From contig NZ_NTMG01000085.1 of assembly GCF_002487355.1 (NCBI RefSeq), positions 62,001-126,000 on the forward strand: a stretch of 64,000 nucleotides of DNA, read 5' to 3'. The stretch is from Candidatus Methanoperedens sp. BLZ2 (lineage in GTDB: Archaea; Halobacteriota; Methanosarcinia; Methanosarcinales; Methanoperedenaceae). The translations under genes were made by a program, and so were the position numbers. How positions within the stretch are numbered: the stretch's first letter is position 1; each line of letters opens with the position of its first letter. Positions 16,572-27,181 of this stretch are shown piece by piece. Under the pieces are notes generated by a model. It had not been told where the DNA came from. It ran no database searches and saw nothing but the letters and a program-made list of their open reading frames with translations.

Positions 16572-16886
16572 TTAACTTTTCAAAAATCCCTTTCTCTCAA
16601 GCCAGTTTACCTGTGGTCCGCTGTATTTCCAGATTATATCAGCTTTTTCGGTCTGGAAAGACCATGGCACAACTATAACAACATCCCCTTCCCTTATCCA
16701 GGTACTTTTTTTCATTTTTCCGGGAATGCGGGTGATCCTTACTACGCCATCCATACACCTTACGCGCAGTTTATTAGCCCCCAACAGACTTTCAACAGTG
16801 CCCAGCACTTCGCCCGCTTTTTTTTGCGGCACCCGAACTCTTGTAAATTCTTCTGGTTGCTGGCTGTTATTGTCTCGCCTATTCAG
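16572..16886 (-). CDS. eif1A: Translation initiation factor aIF-1A, probable CTG start
   Basis: The OB-fold core is clear: [40 protein letters not shown] and [20 protein letters not shown]. The first ATG/GTG start in frame (GTG at 16832) would cut off the family's conserved N-terminus. The frame continues upstream as [18 protein letters not shown] to a stop, with no ATG, GTG or TTG that would give the usual length. A CTG at 16886-16884 is preceded by gaggtg at normal distance and gives 104 residues, typical for aIF-1A. The factor places initiator tRNA in the ribosomal P site. Confidence 0.85.
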   Translation of the reverse strand: MNRRDNNSQQPEEFTRVRVPQKKAGEVLGTVESLLGANKLRVRCMDGVVRITRIPGKMKKSTWIREGDVVIVVPWSFQTEKADIIWKYSGPQVNWLERKGFLKS

Positions 16887-17031
16887 TTTAACACCTCTTC
16901 ATTCATACACTTTATTGTCTTGGCTGTATGTAAAGGTTACTGACAATATAATAAATAAAAATAATATATAAAAAATATTTAAAATTATCCGATACTTATT
17001 TTAGAAACTAATTTAATGAAGTCTTATAAAA

Positions 17032-18621
17032 ATGTCTGAAATCTCTATTCTTGGAATTGAAGGGACGGCATGGAACCTGAGCGCAGCAATTGTTGATGAA
17101 AAAGATGTTATTGTAGAAACTACGGCCACATATCGCCCCGCTGCTGGTGGCATCCATCCCCGTGAAGCTGCGCAGCATCATGCAGATCATATTACAAAAG
17201 TGGTAAGTGAAACCATGGAAAAAGGAGGACGAAAAGTAGATGCAGTGGCATTTTCCCAGGGCCCCGGACTTGGGCCTTGTCTTCGTACAGTTGCAACAGC
17301 GGCAAGAGCACTTGCATTATCGCTTGATGTTCCACTGATCGGGGTGAACCACTGCATTGCGCATATTGAGGTAGGGAGATGGAAAACGCAAGCTTTAGAC
17401 CCGGTGACATTATACGTGAGTGGCGCGAACTCACAGGTGCTTGCATACAGGAAAAGCCATTACAGAGTATTCGGGGAGACGCTTGATATCGGAATCGGTA
17501 ACGCCCTTGACAAGTTCGCAAGATCGGTCGGGTTGGCGCATCCCGGAGGACCAAAAGTAGAAGAACTTGCAAAGAAGGCTTCACAGTATATCCAGCTGCC
17601 GTATACTGTAAAAGGCATGGATTTCTCATTCTCGGGATTGACAACAGCTGCCCAGGAATCAGCCAAAAAATACCCTCTGCCTGATGTTTGCCGTTCATTC
17701 CAGGAAACTGCTTTTGCAATGCTTGTGGAAGTAACGGAACGTGCTGTTGCACATACAGGAAAATGTGAAGTCCTGCTTGCAGGCGGCGTGGGGGCGAATT
17801 CACGCCTTCGTGAGATGCTCACTATCATGTGTGAGGACAGGAATATTGATTTTTATGTGCCGGAAAAGAGGTTCATGGGCGATAACGGCGCAATGATCGC
17901 TTATCTTGGTCTCCTGATGTATAAATCGGGATACAGGACATCGATCGCGGAATCTAAGGTCAATCCCAGCTTCAGGCCAGATGAAGCAGTGGTGGGGTGG
18001 AATCCGAACGCCGTTGATGTTTTCAAAGAAGAAAAGCCTGGCCAGCAGGGAAAAATCGCAAGCGGCGCCGAAGCTGTGATCACACTTTCCGGGAATACGA
18101 TCGCCAAGACAAGGATATCGAAACGCTACCGCCTCAGGGATATAGATGAAACCTTACGCAGGGAAAGAACACGAAATGAAGCAAGACTTATTTCAGAGGC
18201 GCGGCGGTGCGGTGTTCCAACACCCATCATCAGGGACATTTCTGATTTTGAAATAAAAATGGAATACATAGACGGGATAGCCCTGAAAAAAGTAATTACG
18301 CCTTCGCTGAGCGAACAGACAGGAGAACTGATAGGGCGCCTGCACACATATGGAATAATTCATGGCGACCTTACAACTTCCAATATTTTATTCAGGGATG
18401 ATAAACTCTATCTGATCGATTTCGGGCTGGCTTATCTTGATAAAACTGTGGAAGCACGGGGGGTTGATGTGCATGTGCTTTTCCAGACATTTGAGAGCAC
18501 ACATGAGTTCCATGAAGAGCTTATTGAGGCTTTTAAAAAGGGATATGCACGGACTTTTGCGGGTGCGGATGAGGTTCTGAGCAGAGTGAGGGATATTGAG
18601 GGAAGGGGGAGATACGCGTGA
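17032..18621 (+). CDS. Kae1-Bud32 fusion: tRNA N6-threonylcarbamoyladenosine synthase and kinase
   Basis: The N-terminal part (residues 1 to about 325) is Kae1: GIEGTAWNLSAAIV, the metal-binding histidines in PREAAQHHADHI (about 44-54), FSQGPGLGPCLR and GDNGAMIAYLG. The C-terminal part (from about 335) is Bud32, with IIHGDLTTSNIL and LYLIDFGLAYLD as catalytic and metal motifs. Both belong to the KEOPS complex that makes t6A37 in ANN-decoding tRNAs. The fusion is known from several Euryarchaeota. It is transcribed divergently from the aIF-1A cluster. Confidence 0.96.
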   Translation: MSEISILGIEGTAWNLSAAIVDEKDVIVETTATYRPAAGGIHPREAAQHHADHITKVVSETMEKGGRKVDAVAFSQGPGLGPCLRTVATAARALALSLDVPLIGVNHCIAHIEVGRWKTQALDPVTLYVSGANSQVLAYRKSHYRVFGETLDIGIGNALDKFARSVGLAHPGGPKVEELAKKASQYIQLPYTVKGMDFSFSGLTTAAQESAKKYPLPDVCRSFQETAFAMLVEVTERAVAHTGKCEVLLAGGVGANSRLREMLTIMCEDRNIDFYVPEKRFMGDNGAMIAYLGLLMYKSGYRTSIAESKVNPSFRPDEAVVGWNPNAVDVFKEEKPGQQGKIASGAEAVITLSGNTIAKTRISKRYRLRDIDETLRRERTRNEARLISEARRCGVPTPIIRDISDFEIKMEYIDGIALKKVITPSLSEQTGELIGRLHTYGIIHGDLTTSNILFRDDKLYLIDFGLAYLDKTVEARGVDVHVLFQTFESTHEFHEELIEAFKKGYARTFAGADEVLSRVRDIEGRGRYA

Positions 18622-18775
18622 TTGAAATGCAAATTGAGATTTTCTTTTGGAACTAGCCGCAGGATCTTGCCTCTGTCGGTATCACGGTCACAACAACAAT
18701 CTTTATCTTATTCCAGCCTGAAATCAGCATGCAATGTTCATCAAACAGCTTGATTTTTTCAGGGAGACACTATAA

Positions 18776-21700
18776 ATGAAATTCGCCGCAAGCGCAGCAA
18801 TGCTTGCTTATTTTAGTACTCTGGAAACAGAGCTTAACCGCGCTATCGAGCTGGCCAATCGCGCACGGGTTAACGGCGCCGACCCGACTCCAGGCATCGA
18901 AATACCAATAGCAAAGGACCTTGCAGACAGGGTCGAAAAACTTCTTTCTATCGAGGGCGTCGCAAAAAAGCTCAGGGAACTTGAAACCACGATGTCGCGT
19001 GAGGAAGCAGCACTCCAGGTGGCAATTGCTGTTGCCAAGGGTGAGATCAAAACCTTTGAATCGAACAGGGATGCCATAGAAGCTGCTGTGAGGGTTGCAA
19101 TGGCAGTCCTGACAGAAGGCGTAGTGGCTGCGCCTATCGAGGGCATTGCCAAGATCGACCTGGCAAAAAACGACGACGGTACCGATTATATCAGGATATA
19201 TTATGCAGGCCCGATAAGGAGCGCTGGCGGCACCGCGCAGGCGTTGTCGGTGCTTGCTGCCGATTATGTGCGCGCGAACCTGGGAATCGCACGTTTTGTC
19301 CCGCGGCCCGAGGAAGTTGAGCGATATGTTGAAGAGATCACGGCATACAGGCGCGTAGCGAATTTACAGTATCTTCCGTCAGATGATGAGATCCGCCTCA
19401 TAGTCAGGAACTGCCCGATATGCATTGATGGTGAACCCACGGAGGAAGCCGAAGTTGAAGGACGGCGTGACCTTGCGCGTATAGAGACGAACAGGATCAG
19501 GGGCGGCATGGCACTTGTTATTGCTGAAGGCATTGCTCTCAAGGCACCAAAAGTGAAAAAGCACGTTGATAAGCTCAAACTTGAAGGCTGGGACTGGCTT
19601 GATAAATTCGTGGTCACTGTAAAAACCGATGATGCATCGGCTCAGCTTAAGCCTAAGGATAAGTACCTGCAGGATCTGATCGCGGGCCGGCCCGTTTTTT
19701 CATATCCTTCAAGACCAGGCGGCTTCAGGCTAAGGTACGGCAGGGGCAGGAACACGAGTTTTGCAGCCGCAGGTATCAGTCCAGCCACGATGGCATTGAT
19801 GGATGATTTTATTGCAGCTGGCACCCAGATAAAAGTCGAGCGCCCCGGAAAAGCCGCAGGTATAGCCCCTGTAGATACCATTGATGGTCCTACCGTGCGC
19901 CTGTTCAATGGGGATGTACTGAGTATCAAGACTGAAGAGGAAGCAAAAAAAATACGGCCATCCGTGCAGCAAATCCTTGATATCGGGGAGATACTGATCA
20001 ATTTCGGGGATTTTCTTGAGAATAACCATCCTCTTGTGCCATCATCCTATTGTTATGAATGGTGGCTCCAGGAGCTTGCTGCAAAAACATCAATAAAGGA
20101 ACCTGGCGACCTGAAAAATCCCAATGCCGAAAAAGCGCTTTTTTTATCAGATACTTATAAAGTGCCGCTGCATCCTAAATATACATACCTCTGGCATGAT
20201 ATTTCAATTGATGAGTTTTCCCGGCTTGCTGAATATATCAGGATAAATGGAAAATATTCTGACAAACTAACATTTCCGAATGATGACAAAATAAAAACCA
20301 TCCTTGAAGTCCTGCTTGTCCCTCATATAGTCCGTGAGAAGGTGGTTTTCATTGATGAACCGCTTCCCCTGATGAGATGTCTTGGGCTTGATACGACTCT
20401 TAAAAAGAACTGGATAAATACTGAATCCAATATCCTGGATACGGTCTCAAAAGCAAGCGGGATAACTATCAGAGCCCGTGCTCCTATCAGGATCGGGGCA
20501 CGGATGGGACGTCCTGAGAAATCTGATAAGCGCGAAATGAAACCTGCGCCGCATGTGCTTTTTCCCATCGGGGGAGCTGGAGGCAAGAGGCGCTCACTTG
20601 TAGATGTGAAAGATTTCGTGGATGATGAAGAGGACAAAGAGAAGAATAATGAATTCAGGAACAGCGAGTTCCAGACAGGACTTACATACCAGAAAGGAAA
20701 AGTCGGGACAATAAACGTCCAGATTGGAAGCCGCATATGCCCGGCATGTAAGAACAGGACTTTCAAGAACAAGTGCACATGCGGAAAGTTCACCCATCCG
20801 CTTTTTAAATGTGAGTCATGTGGAATTGAAATAAAGACGCCGTTTATGGGGACTAATACCAATCCGCCATGTCCTAAATGCAAAAAAGAAACTACCTCTG
20901 TCACTGAAATGGATATTGATTTCATATCAGAATACCAGAAAGCACTTGATAATGTTGGGGAAAGGGATGTTTACAAACCAAAAGGTGTTCTTGGCCTTAC
21001 TTCAAAGAATAAGACGCCTGAACCACTGGAAAAAGGGGTGCTCAGGGCAAAGCATGATGTCGTGATGTTCAAGGACGGGACTGTGAGGTATGACCTCTCG
21101 GATATGCCTCTAACACACATTAAACCCGGAGAACTCGGTGTTTCGGTTTTGAAATTTAAAGAACTTGGTTATATTAATGACACATATGGAAATCCGCTTG
21201 TTGATGAGAACCAGATCCTCGAACTTAAAGTGCAGGATATTGTTGTTTCAAAGGATTGCGCTGAATACCTTCTGAAAACCGCGAGATTCATTGATGACCT
21301 TTTAACGAGATATTATAAAGTTGAATCTTATTATAATATCGAAAGAATCGATGATCTGATCGGGAAATTGGTGATAGGTCTTGCTCCCCACACCTCGGCT
21401 GGAGTTCTTGCCCGTCTTGTGGGCTTTACTACAGCGTCTGTTGGTTATGGGCATCCGTTCTTCCATGCTGCTAAGAGACGTAACTGCTTCCAGGGAGATG
21501 AAAAATTATTGGTTCAAAGAGGAGAGGGTTTTGAACTTTTAACGATCCGCGAACTTGTTGAAAGCAACCTTATCGAAGATATCGAAACAGATAATTTTGG
21601 AACTGAATACAGGAAAATAAACGGCCTGAGAACATTTGCTTTTAACATAAAAATGAAAAAGTTCGAATTGGCAGATATAACACATGTTTCAAAACATATT

Positions 21701-23641
21701 GCCCCTGAAAAGCTGATCGAAATAAAAACCAAAAGCGGCAGAAAGATAGTGGTGACAAAGGATCATACTTTCCCGGATAGTTCAGGAGAAAAAGTGAGGG
21801 CGCCGGATGTAGACGAATTATTGATCCCCTGGAACATCAAAAGACCTCTTATCGAAGGTAAAGAGAATATTGACCTGCTCTCGATAACAGACGCGCAGGA
21901 CGTAATGATAAGAACAGATTGTGATGTTTTCGAGGATGACGTACAATTTTCGCAGATAAGCAATAATCTTGGAATGAGTTATAAGACATTTACTAATTAC
22001 ATTTACAGGAAATCATATCCATTAGAGATAATCAATAGATTCAATCATGGAGTGATCGATGCAGGCAATTATTTATTGGGGAGCAAAAGAGACAAGGCTT
22101 CTATAAAGCCCAGCATAACGGTGAACGAAGATTTCTTATCACTGTTAGGATTTTATTTAGCAGAAGGGTTTATTAAAAAGAATCAAAATAATTGTCATCA
22201 GGTATCTATAACCGCTACTAAAGAATGGGCCCGATGCATCTTAGAAGAAAAAATAAATGCTGTTTTTGGTTTGTCTCCCAGTATTTCAGGAAATCATGTA
22301 ACGATATGCTCAAGATTTGTCCTTGAACTTTTTGAAGAACTGAAGATCGGCAAAGATGCCAAAACAAAAAGGGTTCCAGACTTTGTGTATGCCCTGCCAG
22401 AGGAAAAAATAAGCGCATTTTTGGGAGGTTATTTCACAGGAGATGGCTCGTGTTCCCTGCAAAGCACTTTAGAGGTCAATGTAACTTCAGTAAATAAATG
22501 GCTAATTGATGGGATGTCTTTTCTCCTGATGTTTTCCGGGATCAAGCACTCAATTTATGAGGAAGAACGGGAAGTAAAAAGTGACCTCATTCTAAAATTC
22601 TACGGAAAACCGAAATTGATCCATTCGTATAAAATAAGAATCTATGGAAGTCAGGCAAGAAAATTCATTGAAGACATAGGCTTCCTTGGTGAAAAACAAA
22701 AGTATGCGCAAGATTTGCTCAAAAAATGGCTGGCTAAAGAAGGTCAGACAAGAACCAATTTTGATGAAGATGTGTTCATTGATAAAGTTGTAGAAAAAAA
22801 AGAGATTAAGTCTAATGATAAATATGTGTATAATCTGACTGTCGATACCCATCACACCCTCATTTGCTCAGGAATTACCACATTTCAGTGCGACGGTGAC
22901 GAAGACTGCGTGATGCTCTTGATGGACGGCCTCCTGAACTTCTCCCGTTCATACTTACCCGACAGGCGCGGCGGACAGATGGATGCGCCTCTTGTTCTGA
23001 CTTCGCGCATTGATCCGAATGAGGTGGATAAGGAGGCGCATAATGTGGATGTGCTTTTCCAGTATCCTCTTGCGTTCTATGAGGCAACGCTCAAGTTCGC
23101 AAATGCCAAAGACCTTGTCAAGATCATGGATACTGTTAGCGGACGGCTTGGCACTCCAGGGCAGTATGAGGGCTTCGGTTTCACCCATGATACTGCAAAT
23201 ATAGCAGCAGGCCCGAGGAACAGCGCTTACAAGACCCTGGGGACGATGATCGAAAAAATGGAGGCACAGCTTGGGCTTGCCAGGAAAATAAAAGCAGTAG
23301 ACCCGACTGATGTCGCAGAAAGAGTTATAAATTCTCATTTCCTGCCCGACCTTATCGGGAACCTGCGCTCCTTCTCGAAACAGAAAGTAAGATGCACTAA
23401 ATGCAATGCCAAATACAGGCGCCCGCCCCTGCAGGGGACATGCCCCAGGTGCGGAGGGAATATCGTGCTTACGGTGCATGAGGGCTCGGTACGAAAATAT
23501 CTTGAGACGAGCTTGCGCATCGCGGATGAGTATAATGTGCGGCATTACACGAAGCAGAGGCTTGAGCTGCTTGAGATAGAGATGAGGTCGCTGTTTGAGA
23601 GCGATAAGGTGAAGCAGAAGGGACTTGCGGATTTTATGTGA
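18776..23641 (+). CDS. polC: DNA polymerase II (PolD) large subunit DP2, with intein
   Basis: The precursor is 1621 residues; removal of the intein (904-1371) leaves about 1153, normal for DP2. It is the catalytic subunit of the archaeal replicative polymerase D. Typical pieces are [44 protein letters not shown]-free linker regions, a zinc cluster ([16 protein letters not shown]...CPKC) and a late zinc finger ([12 protein letters not shown]...CPRCGG). The extein junction FHAAKRRN / CDGDEDC is the invariant active-site region. An agggaga ribosome binding site precedes the ATG. A second copy of the last 232 bp lies at 24394-24625. Confidence 0.96.
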   Translation: MKFAASAAMLAYFSTLETELNRAIELANRARVNGADPTPGIEIPIAKDLADRVEKLLSIEGVAKKLRELETTMSREEAALQVAIAVAKGEIKTFESNRDAIEAAVRVAMAVLTEGVVAAPIEGIAKIDLAKNDDGTDYIRIYYAGPIRSAGGTAQALSVLAADYVRANLGIARFVPRPEEVERYVEEITAYRRVANLQYLPSDDEIRLIVRNCPICIDGEPTEEAEVEGRRDLARIETNRIRGGMALVIAEGIALKAPKVKKHVDKLKLEGWDWLDKFVVTVKTDDASAQLKPKDKYLQDLIAGRPVFSYPSRPGGFRLRYGRGRNTSFAAAGISPATMALMDDFIAAGTQIKVERPGKAAGIAPVDTIDGPTVRLFNGDVLSIKTEEEAKKIRPSVQQILDIGEILINFGDFLENNHPLVPSSYCYEWWLQELAAKTSIKEPGDLKNPNAEKALFLSDTYKVPLHPKYTYLWHDISIDEFSRLAEYIRINGKYSDKLTFPNDDKIKTILEVLLVPHIVREKVVFIDEPLPLMRCLGLDTTLKKNWINTESNILDTVSKASGITIRARAPIRIGARMGRPEKSDKREMKPAPHVLFPIGGAGGKRRSLVDVKDFVDDEEDKEKNNEFRNSEFQTGLTYQKGKVGTINVQIGSRICPACKNRTFKNKCTCGKFTHPLFKCESCGIEIKTPFMGTNTNPPCPKCKKETTSVTEMDIDFISEYQKALDNVGERDVYKPKGVLGLTSKNKTPEPLEKGVLRAKHDVVMFKDGTVRYDLSDMPLTHIKPGELGVSVLKFKELGYINDTYGNPLVDENQILELKVQDIVVSKDCAEYLLKTARFIDDLLTRYYKVESYYNIERIDDLIGKLVIGLAPHTSAGVLARLVGFTTASVGYGHPFFHAAKRRNCFQGDEKLLVQRGEGFELLTIRELVESNLIEDIETDNFGTEYRKINGLRTFAFNIKMKKFELADITHVSKHIAPEKLIEIKTKSGRKIVVTKDHTFPDSSGEKVRAPDVDELLIPWNIKRPLIEGKENIDLLSITDAQDVMIRTDCDVFEDDVQFSQISNNLGMSYKTFTNYIYRKSYPLEIINRFNHGVIDAGNYLLGSKRDKASIKPSITVNEDFLSLLGFYLAEGFIKKNQNNCHQVSITATKEWARCILEEKINAVFGLSPSISGNHVTICSRFVLELFEELKIGKDAKTKRVPDFVYALPEEKISAFLGGYFTGDGSCSLQSTLEVNVTSVNKWLIDGMSFLLMFSGIKHSIYEEEREVKSDLILKFYGKPKLIHSYKIRIYGSQARKFIEDIGFLGEKQKYAQDLLKKWLAKEGQTRTNFDEDVFIDKVVEKKEIKSNDKYVYNLTVDTHHTLICSGITTFQCDGDEDCVMLLMDGLLNFSRSYLPDRRGGQMDAPLVLTSRIDPNEVDKEAHNVDVLFQYPLAFYEATLKFANAKDLVKIMDTVSGRLGTPGQYEGFGFTHDTANIAAGPRNSAYKTLGTMIEKMEAQLGLARKIKAVDPTDVAERVINSHFLPDLIGNLRSFSKQKVRCTKCNAKYRRPPLQGTCPRCGGNIVLTVHEGSVRKYLETSLRIADEYNVRHYTKQRLELLEIEMRSLFESDKVKQKGLADFM
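21485..22888 (+). other. Intein coding region inside DP2 (with LAGLIDADG endonuclease)
   Basis: The intein of 468 residues starts at Cys904 ([16 protein letters not shown]) and ends with GITTFQ before Cys1372 of the C-extein. Two LAGLIDADG-type motifs are present: LLGFYLAEG at about 1123-1131 and [10 protein letters not shown] at about 1212-1221. The protein can therefore splice and may carry a homing endonuclease. The last residue is glutamine in place of the usual asparagine, and the penultimate residue is phenylalanine in place of histidine. C-terminal glutamine is known in some archaeal PolII inteins. Confidence 0.92.
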
Positions 23642-23729
23642 ATATCATTCCAGAAATTTATAAATACAACCGAATTAATTTTCGACGCTTCGCAAAACCT
23701 CAAGATATGCAATAAATATATATTCTATA

Positions 23730-23745
23730 GTAACACATGTGTTAC
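23730..23745. promoter_or_regulatory. Perfect 16-bp palindrome at the start of the VapBC operon
   Basis: The sequence gtaacacatgtgttac is its own reverse complement. It ends three bases before the ATG of the antitoxin gene. VapB-type antitoxins repress their own operons by binding such palindromes. I infer that this is the operator. Confidence 0.75.
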
Positions 23746-23747
23746 AT

Positions 23748-23984
23748 ATGGATACTACGATACGGAATATTGATCCTTTTGTTTATAAAAAATTAAAAAC
23801 AAAAGCTGCGCAAGAGGGCATCTCCATCGGGGAAGCAGTAACAAAGGCAATCAGCGAATGGTTAGGGCTTCCAAAGAATAAGAAGAGAAGCATCATTGAG
23901 ATCAAACCGGAGCATTTTGGACACCAATATCGGAACCTGAGTGAAGAGATAGATGAAGTCTTATATAAACAGGAGCAAGCTTGA
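23748..23984 (+). CDS. VapB-type ribbon-helix-helix antitoxin
   Basis: The protein MDTTIRNIDPFVYKKLKTKA, continuing AQEGISIGEAVTKAISEWLG, is a ribbon-helix-helix DNA-binding antitoxin of 78 residues. I use the ATG at 23748; a GTG at 23739 lies inside the palindrome. The C-terminal half (PEHFGHQYRNLSEEIDEVLY) probably binds the toxin. The stop overlaps the TTG start of VapC. Confidence 0.87.
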   Translation: MDTTIRNIDPFVYKKLKTKAAQEGISIGEAVTKAISEWLGLPKNKKRSIIEIKPEHFGHQYRNLSEEIDEVLYKQEQA

Positions 23985-24388
23985 TATTCCTTGATTCCAG
24001 CGCGATCATCGCTTATAAGAATGCGGATGATATAAATCACAAAAAGGCTTCAAATATCTTTCAAAAACTTAGTGCAGGGGATTACGGAATCGGGGTAATA
24101 TCGGAATTCGTGTTCTCGGAAGTCACAACAGTGCTTGCACTCCGTAAAAGTATGGATGCTGCAAAGGAAGTGGGAAATGTCCTGCTTGAGGCAAAGGAAA
24201 TCGAAATAATGAAAGCAAGCGATGTGTTTGAAAGGTCATGGGAGATTTTTTCGAATCAAGAGAATACTGGTTTGAGTTTTGTGGATGCTTCAAATCTTGC
24301 CTGTATGGAGATAAGGAAAATCAGAAAGATAGCAACTTTTGATAAGGATTTTTTAAAAATAAGGTCGGTTGAGGTTGTGAATGGCTGA
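23981..24388 (+). CDS. VapC-type PIN-domain toxin
   Basis: IFLDSSAIIAYKNADD holds the first catalytic aspartate. VISEFVFSEVTTVLA holds the conserved glutamate, and LSFVDASNLACMEIRKIRKI with ATFDKDFLKI the later aspartates. The start is TTG in the overlap TTGA. The gene ends only five bases before the partial copy of the polD 3' end begins. Confidence 0.9.
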   Translation: MIFLDSSAIIAYKNADDINHKKASNIFQKLSAGDYGIGVISEFVFSEVTTVLALRKSMDAAKEVGNVLLEAKEIEIMKASDVFERSWEIFSNQENTGLSFVDASNLACMEIRKIRKIATFDKDFLKIRSVEVVNG

Positions 24389-24393
24389 AGATA

Positions 24394-24625
24394 CAAATAC
24401 AGGCGCCCGCCTCTGCAGGGGACATGCCCCAGGTGTGGCGGGAATATCGTGCTGACGGTGCATGAGGGCTCGGTAAGGAAGTATCTTGAGACGAGCCTGC
24501 GAATTGCGGATGAGTATAATGTGCAGCATTATACGAAGCAGAGGCTTGAGCTGCTTGAGATCGAGATGAAGTCGCTGTTTGAGAGCGATAAGGTGAAGCA
24601 GAAGGGGCTGGCGGATTTTATGTGA
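24394..24625 (+). pseudogene. Second copy of the 3' end of the polD large-subunit gene
   Basis: This 232-bp segment matches 23410-23641 with no indel and about 16 differences (93% identity by eye). It includes the TGA stop, after which similarity ends. Of 15 changed codons, 13 are silent; the exceptions are Arg to Gln and Arg to Lys. It has no start codon or upstream domain. It and the intact polD end bracket the VapBC module. Confidence 0.9.
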
Positions 24626-24649
24626 GTAATAGAAAAAAGGAGTTGTAAA

Positions 24650-25276
24650 ATGCCAGAATGTATTAAATGTGGTGAATTTACTAAATTCAATGGTGGACTT
24701 TGTTCAAAATGTTATGCTGAAAAACAAAAAACCAATGATAAATCCTATTATCCCAAAGAAAACGATGTAAGAGCAGATAATGGAGGCTTAACTGATCGCG
24801 ATTATAATTATCGATACGGAATGATTAAAGGCAGAATTGCTGAAACATTAGTACAAGAATTATTTTTGGCTTTAGGATATTCTGTTTTCAGGTATGGAAT
24901 GGAAAATACCATACCGGGAATTATGGAACTATTGAAGGGAGTTAGAACAGACGTAGCAAATGAAATACGAAGAATGCCTGATTTTGTGGTTCAAAATCCA
25001 AAGAACGGAGACGTATATTTTGTTGAAGTGAAATTTAGAGCAAGCGAAGAATTCAGTCTGAAAGATTTGCCTAAAGATTATCCTTATAGAAATGCCTATA
25101 TAATTCTTGTATCAAAAAAACATATTAAATGTGTAACGGTTGAGGAATTAGAAGCTGGAGAACAAATTACACCGAGTTCAAGAAATTATTTGGGAAATCG
25201 CAAAGAGTTTGATTTAGACAAACAAACAATCATAGACTTTTGTGATTTTGCAGTTCAATTTTTCCAGACAGTATAA
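24650..25276 (+). CDS. Zinc-ribbon protein with PD-(D/E)XK nuclease-like domain
   Basis: The N-terminus MPECIKCGEFTKFNGGLCSK contains two CxxC knuckles. The C-terminal part has GRIAETLVQELFLALGYSVF, then RRMPDFVVQNPKNGDVYFVE with VKFRA, which gives the E...D-x(n)-E-x-K order of PD-(D/E)XK nucleases. The 208-residue protein has a good ribosome binding site (aaaaaggagt). Its position just before McrBC suggests a defence or DNA-repair role, but the family is not recognised. Confidence 0.72.
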   Translation: MPECIKCGEFTKFNGGLCSKCYAEKQKTNDKSYYPKENDVRADNGGLTDRDYNYRYGMIKGRIAETLVQELFLALGYSVFRYGMENTIPGIMELLKGVRTDVANEIRRMPDFVVQNPKNGDVYFVEVKFRASEEFSLKDLPKDYPYRNAYIILVSKKHIKCVTVEELEAGEQITPSSRNYLGNRKEFDLDKQTIIDFCDFAVQFFQTV

Positions 25277-25807
25277 GTAATCTTTTTTTTGAGAAAAAAA
25301 GGAAGTGATGAAACAATAGAGCATTGATTTAATCATAAAATGTATCATTTCTAAATCCAATTAATTTAATTTGTGGCGCTTCAGCAAAACCCATTGCTTC
25401 GTCATATTACTTTGCGAACTATCTATATTCTGGAGAATTTAACAACGAACTCATACGACCAGAGTTATTACAAGTTCGTACTAATTCGTCAGATTGTGTA
25501 AAAACTCAAAATTTTGCAAAATTGGAAGCTTATTTTCGATTTAAAGGCTTAATAAGGCCTGTTTTTCAAACAAACATGACTTTTTACTACTTTTCACACA
25601 GCCTGTCGTTGTTGATTTTAAGTAAGCTGAGGTGGAGGTGTTGAATTAGTAAAAGGGATTCTCCGTTGAGTAGAGACTCTAGTATCGAATATAGAGTAGC
25701 TGTTTAATAGCAATACGTGAAGAAGAAGAGGATTTCTGATTTTATGTAACTTTAAAAGATATAAGACGAGAGATATTTATACTTATGTGAACTATACACA
25801 AAAGACT
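25277..25807. other. Intergenic region with hairpin copy 3 and a TATA-like element
   Basis: No gene is visible. A gttcgt-type inverted repeat lies at 25444-25490 and is more diverged than copies 1 and 2. A second hairpin (aggcttaataaggcct) is near 25542-25560. The element atatttatac at about 25772-25781 lies roughly 27 bp before the ATG at 25808, the spacing expected for a leaderless archaeal transcript of the McrB gene. Confidence 0.5.
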
Positions 25808-27181
25808 ATGTCAAAAATTGATGAAATAAGAACATTCATAAAAGAAGAAGCATTAAAATTTGGTGCAAATAATGAGAAAGATTATGTTGAAAGAAACAAT
25901 ACCGGGAATGATGCTTTAAGTCAAGGCGGAGCCTATTTTGGTTTTATTTCTCCAGATGAAGATAATTCGGGACCATACCATGATTTTTCTCTTACTATTT
26001 TACCAGATAAAGATGATAAACCATGGTTAGTTTGTTTGGGTATTGGTTCACTGGGATTCAAAAATGATTATGAGTTAGCTAGTTTCCCAGGAGTAAGAAG
26101 ATTATTTTTCTCATTAATTAGTTCAAAGGGATATTGCAAAACATCATTTATTGATATTGAAAATGGATTGCCACGATCATTCTTGGCTAAATTACCTCAT
26201 TTGAAAAATACATTAAAAACATACTCTAAGGTATTACCTGCTTGTGAAATTGTAGAGGATCCAACAAGTGTTGAAGGCAAAAAAATTATTTCGGCTTTTG
26301 TTGCAGGATATGCCGAATTAAGGAAATGGCCATCAAATAATGAACATAGAAAAGCTAAAACCACAGCAATTTCAGCTGTTAAGAAGGAGGAATCTCCTGA
26401 TGACGAAAAAGACGTTTTGAATTTAATACTATCAAGAAAATACGTTGTCCTAGAGGGCGCTCCTGGTACGGGTAAAACAATGTTGGGAAAAAAAATCGGA
26501 GAAAAATTAAATGCAGAAATATTTTTCACGCAATTCCATGCAGAAACGAATTATTCAGATTTTATTTATGGTATCAAACCAAATCTAAATCAGTCAAACC
26601 TAAACTACCAAGAACAAAAAGGGATTTTCTTACAAGCTCTTCAATTTGCAATTAGTAATCCTTTTAAGAATGTTCTACTTATTATTGATGAACTAAATAG
26701 GGCAAATTTATCAAACATTTTGGGTCCAATTTTCTATTTATTTGAATATCAAATGGATGATAATTCTGTAAATATTGAAATTTGTAATGGTTTCTCTGTT
26801 AAAAAAATTCCCAAAAACTTTTATGTTATTGGTACGATGAATACCGCTGATAGGAGTCTTGCGGTTGTTGATTTCGCTTTACGAAGACGTTTTGCATGGT
26901 ATACATTAAAACCCAGAATACTTGAAACGAAGGCATTTTTCAAAGATGATTTCTTAACATTTCAAGAAATATTTTATTGGTATGCAAGTAGTGAAGAACT
27001 GAATTTACAACCAGGGCATGCTTATTTTATAGCAAATTCAAAAGAAGAAATGACTCAAAGAATTCGCTATGAATTATTTCCTCTGATTAGAGAATATCTT
27101 TTAGAAGGAATTATGTTAAAAGCTAAAGAAGATTTCAACGAATACTTTTCGGATAGAATCAAGGATACGCTATTTAAATGA
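25808..27181 (+). CDS. mcrB: McrB-like AAA+ GTPase of a type IV restriction system
   Basis: The AAA+ core has Walker A GAPGTGKTMLGKKIG, Walker B LLIIDELNRANLSNILGP and the McrB signature GTMNTADRSLAVVDFALRRR. The N-terminal ~190 residues resemble the MrcB N-terminal (DUF3578-type) DNA-binding domain. McrB translocates DNA using GTP and activates McrC to cut modified DNA. I chose the ATG at 25808; a GTG at 25787 would add seven residues. It overlaps mcrC by 4 bp. Confidence 0.9.
   Translation: MSKIDEIRTFIKEEALKFGANNEKDYVERNNTGNDALSQGGAYFGFISPDEDNSGPYHDFSLTILPDKDDKPWLVCLGIGSLGFKNDYELASFPGVRRLFFSLISSKGYCKTSFIDIENGLPRSFLAKLPHLKNTLKTYSKVLPACEIVEDPTSVEGKKIISAFVAGYAELRKWPSNNEHRKAKTTAISAVKKEESPDDEKDVLNLILSRKYVVLEGAPGTGKTMLGKKIGEKLNAEIFFTQFHAETNYSDFIYGIKPNLNQSNLNYQEQKGIFLQALQFAISNPFKNVLLIIDELNRANLSNILGPIFYLFEYQMDDNSVNIEICNGFSVKKIPKNFYVIGTMNTADRSLAVVDFALRRRFAWYTLKPRILETKAFFKDDFLTFQEIFYWYASSEELNLQPGHAYFIANSKEEMTQRIRYELFPLIREYLLEGIMLKAKEDFNEYFSDRIKDTLFK

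Noticed and set aside
17192-17803. Long minus-strand ORFs opposite Kae1-Bud32, polD, hisD, argJ and others
   Set aside because: They are shadows of strongly coding genes; none shows a domain of its own.
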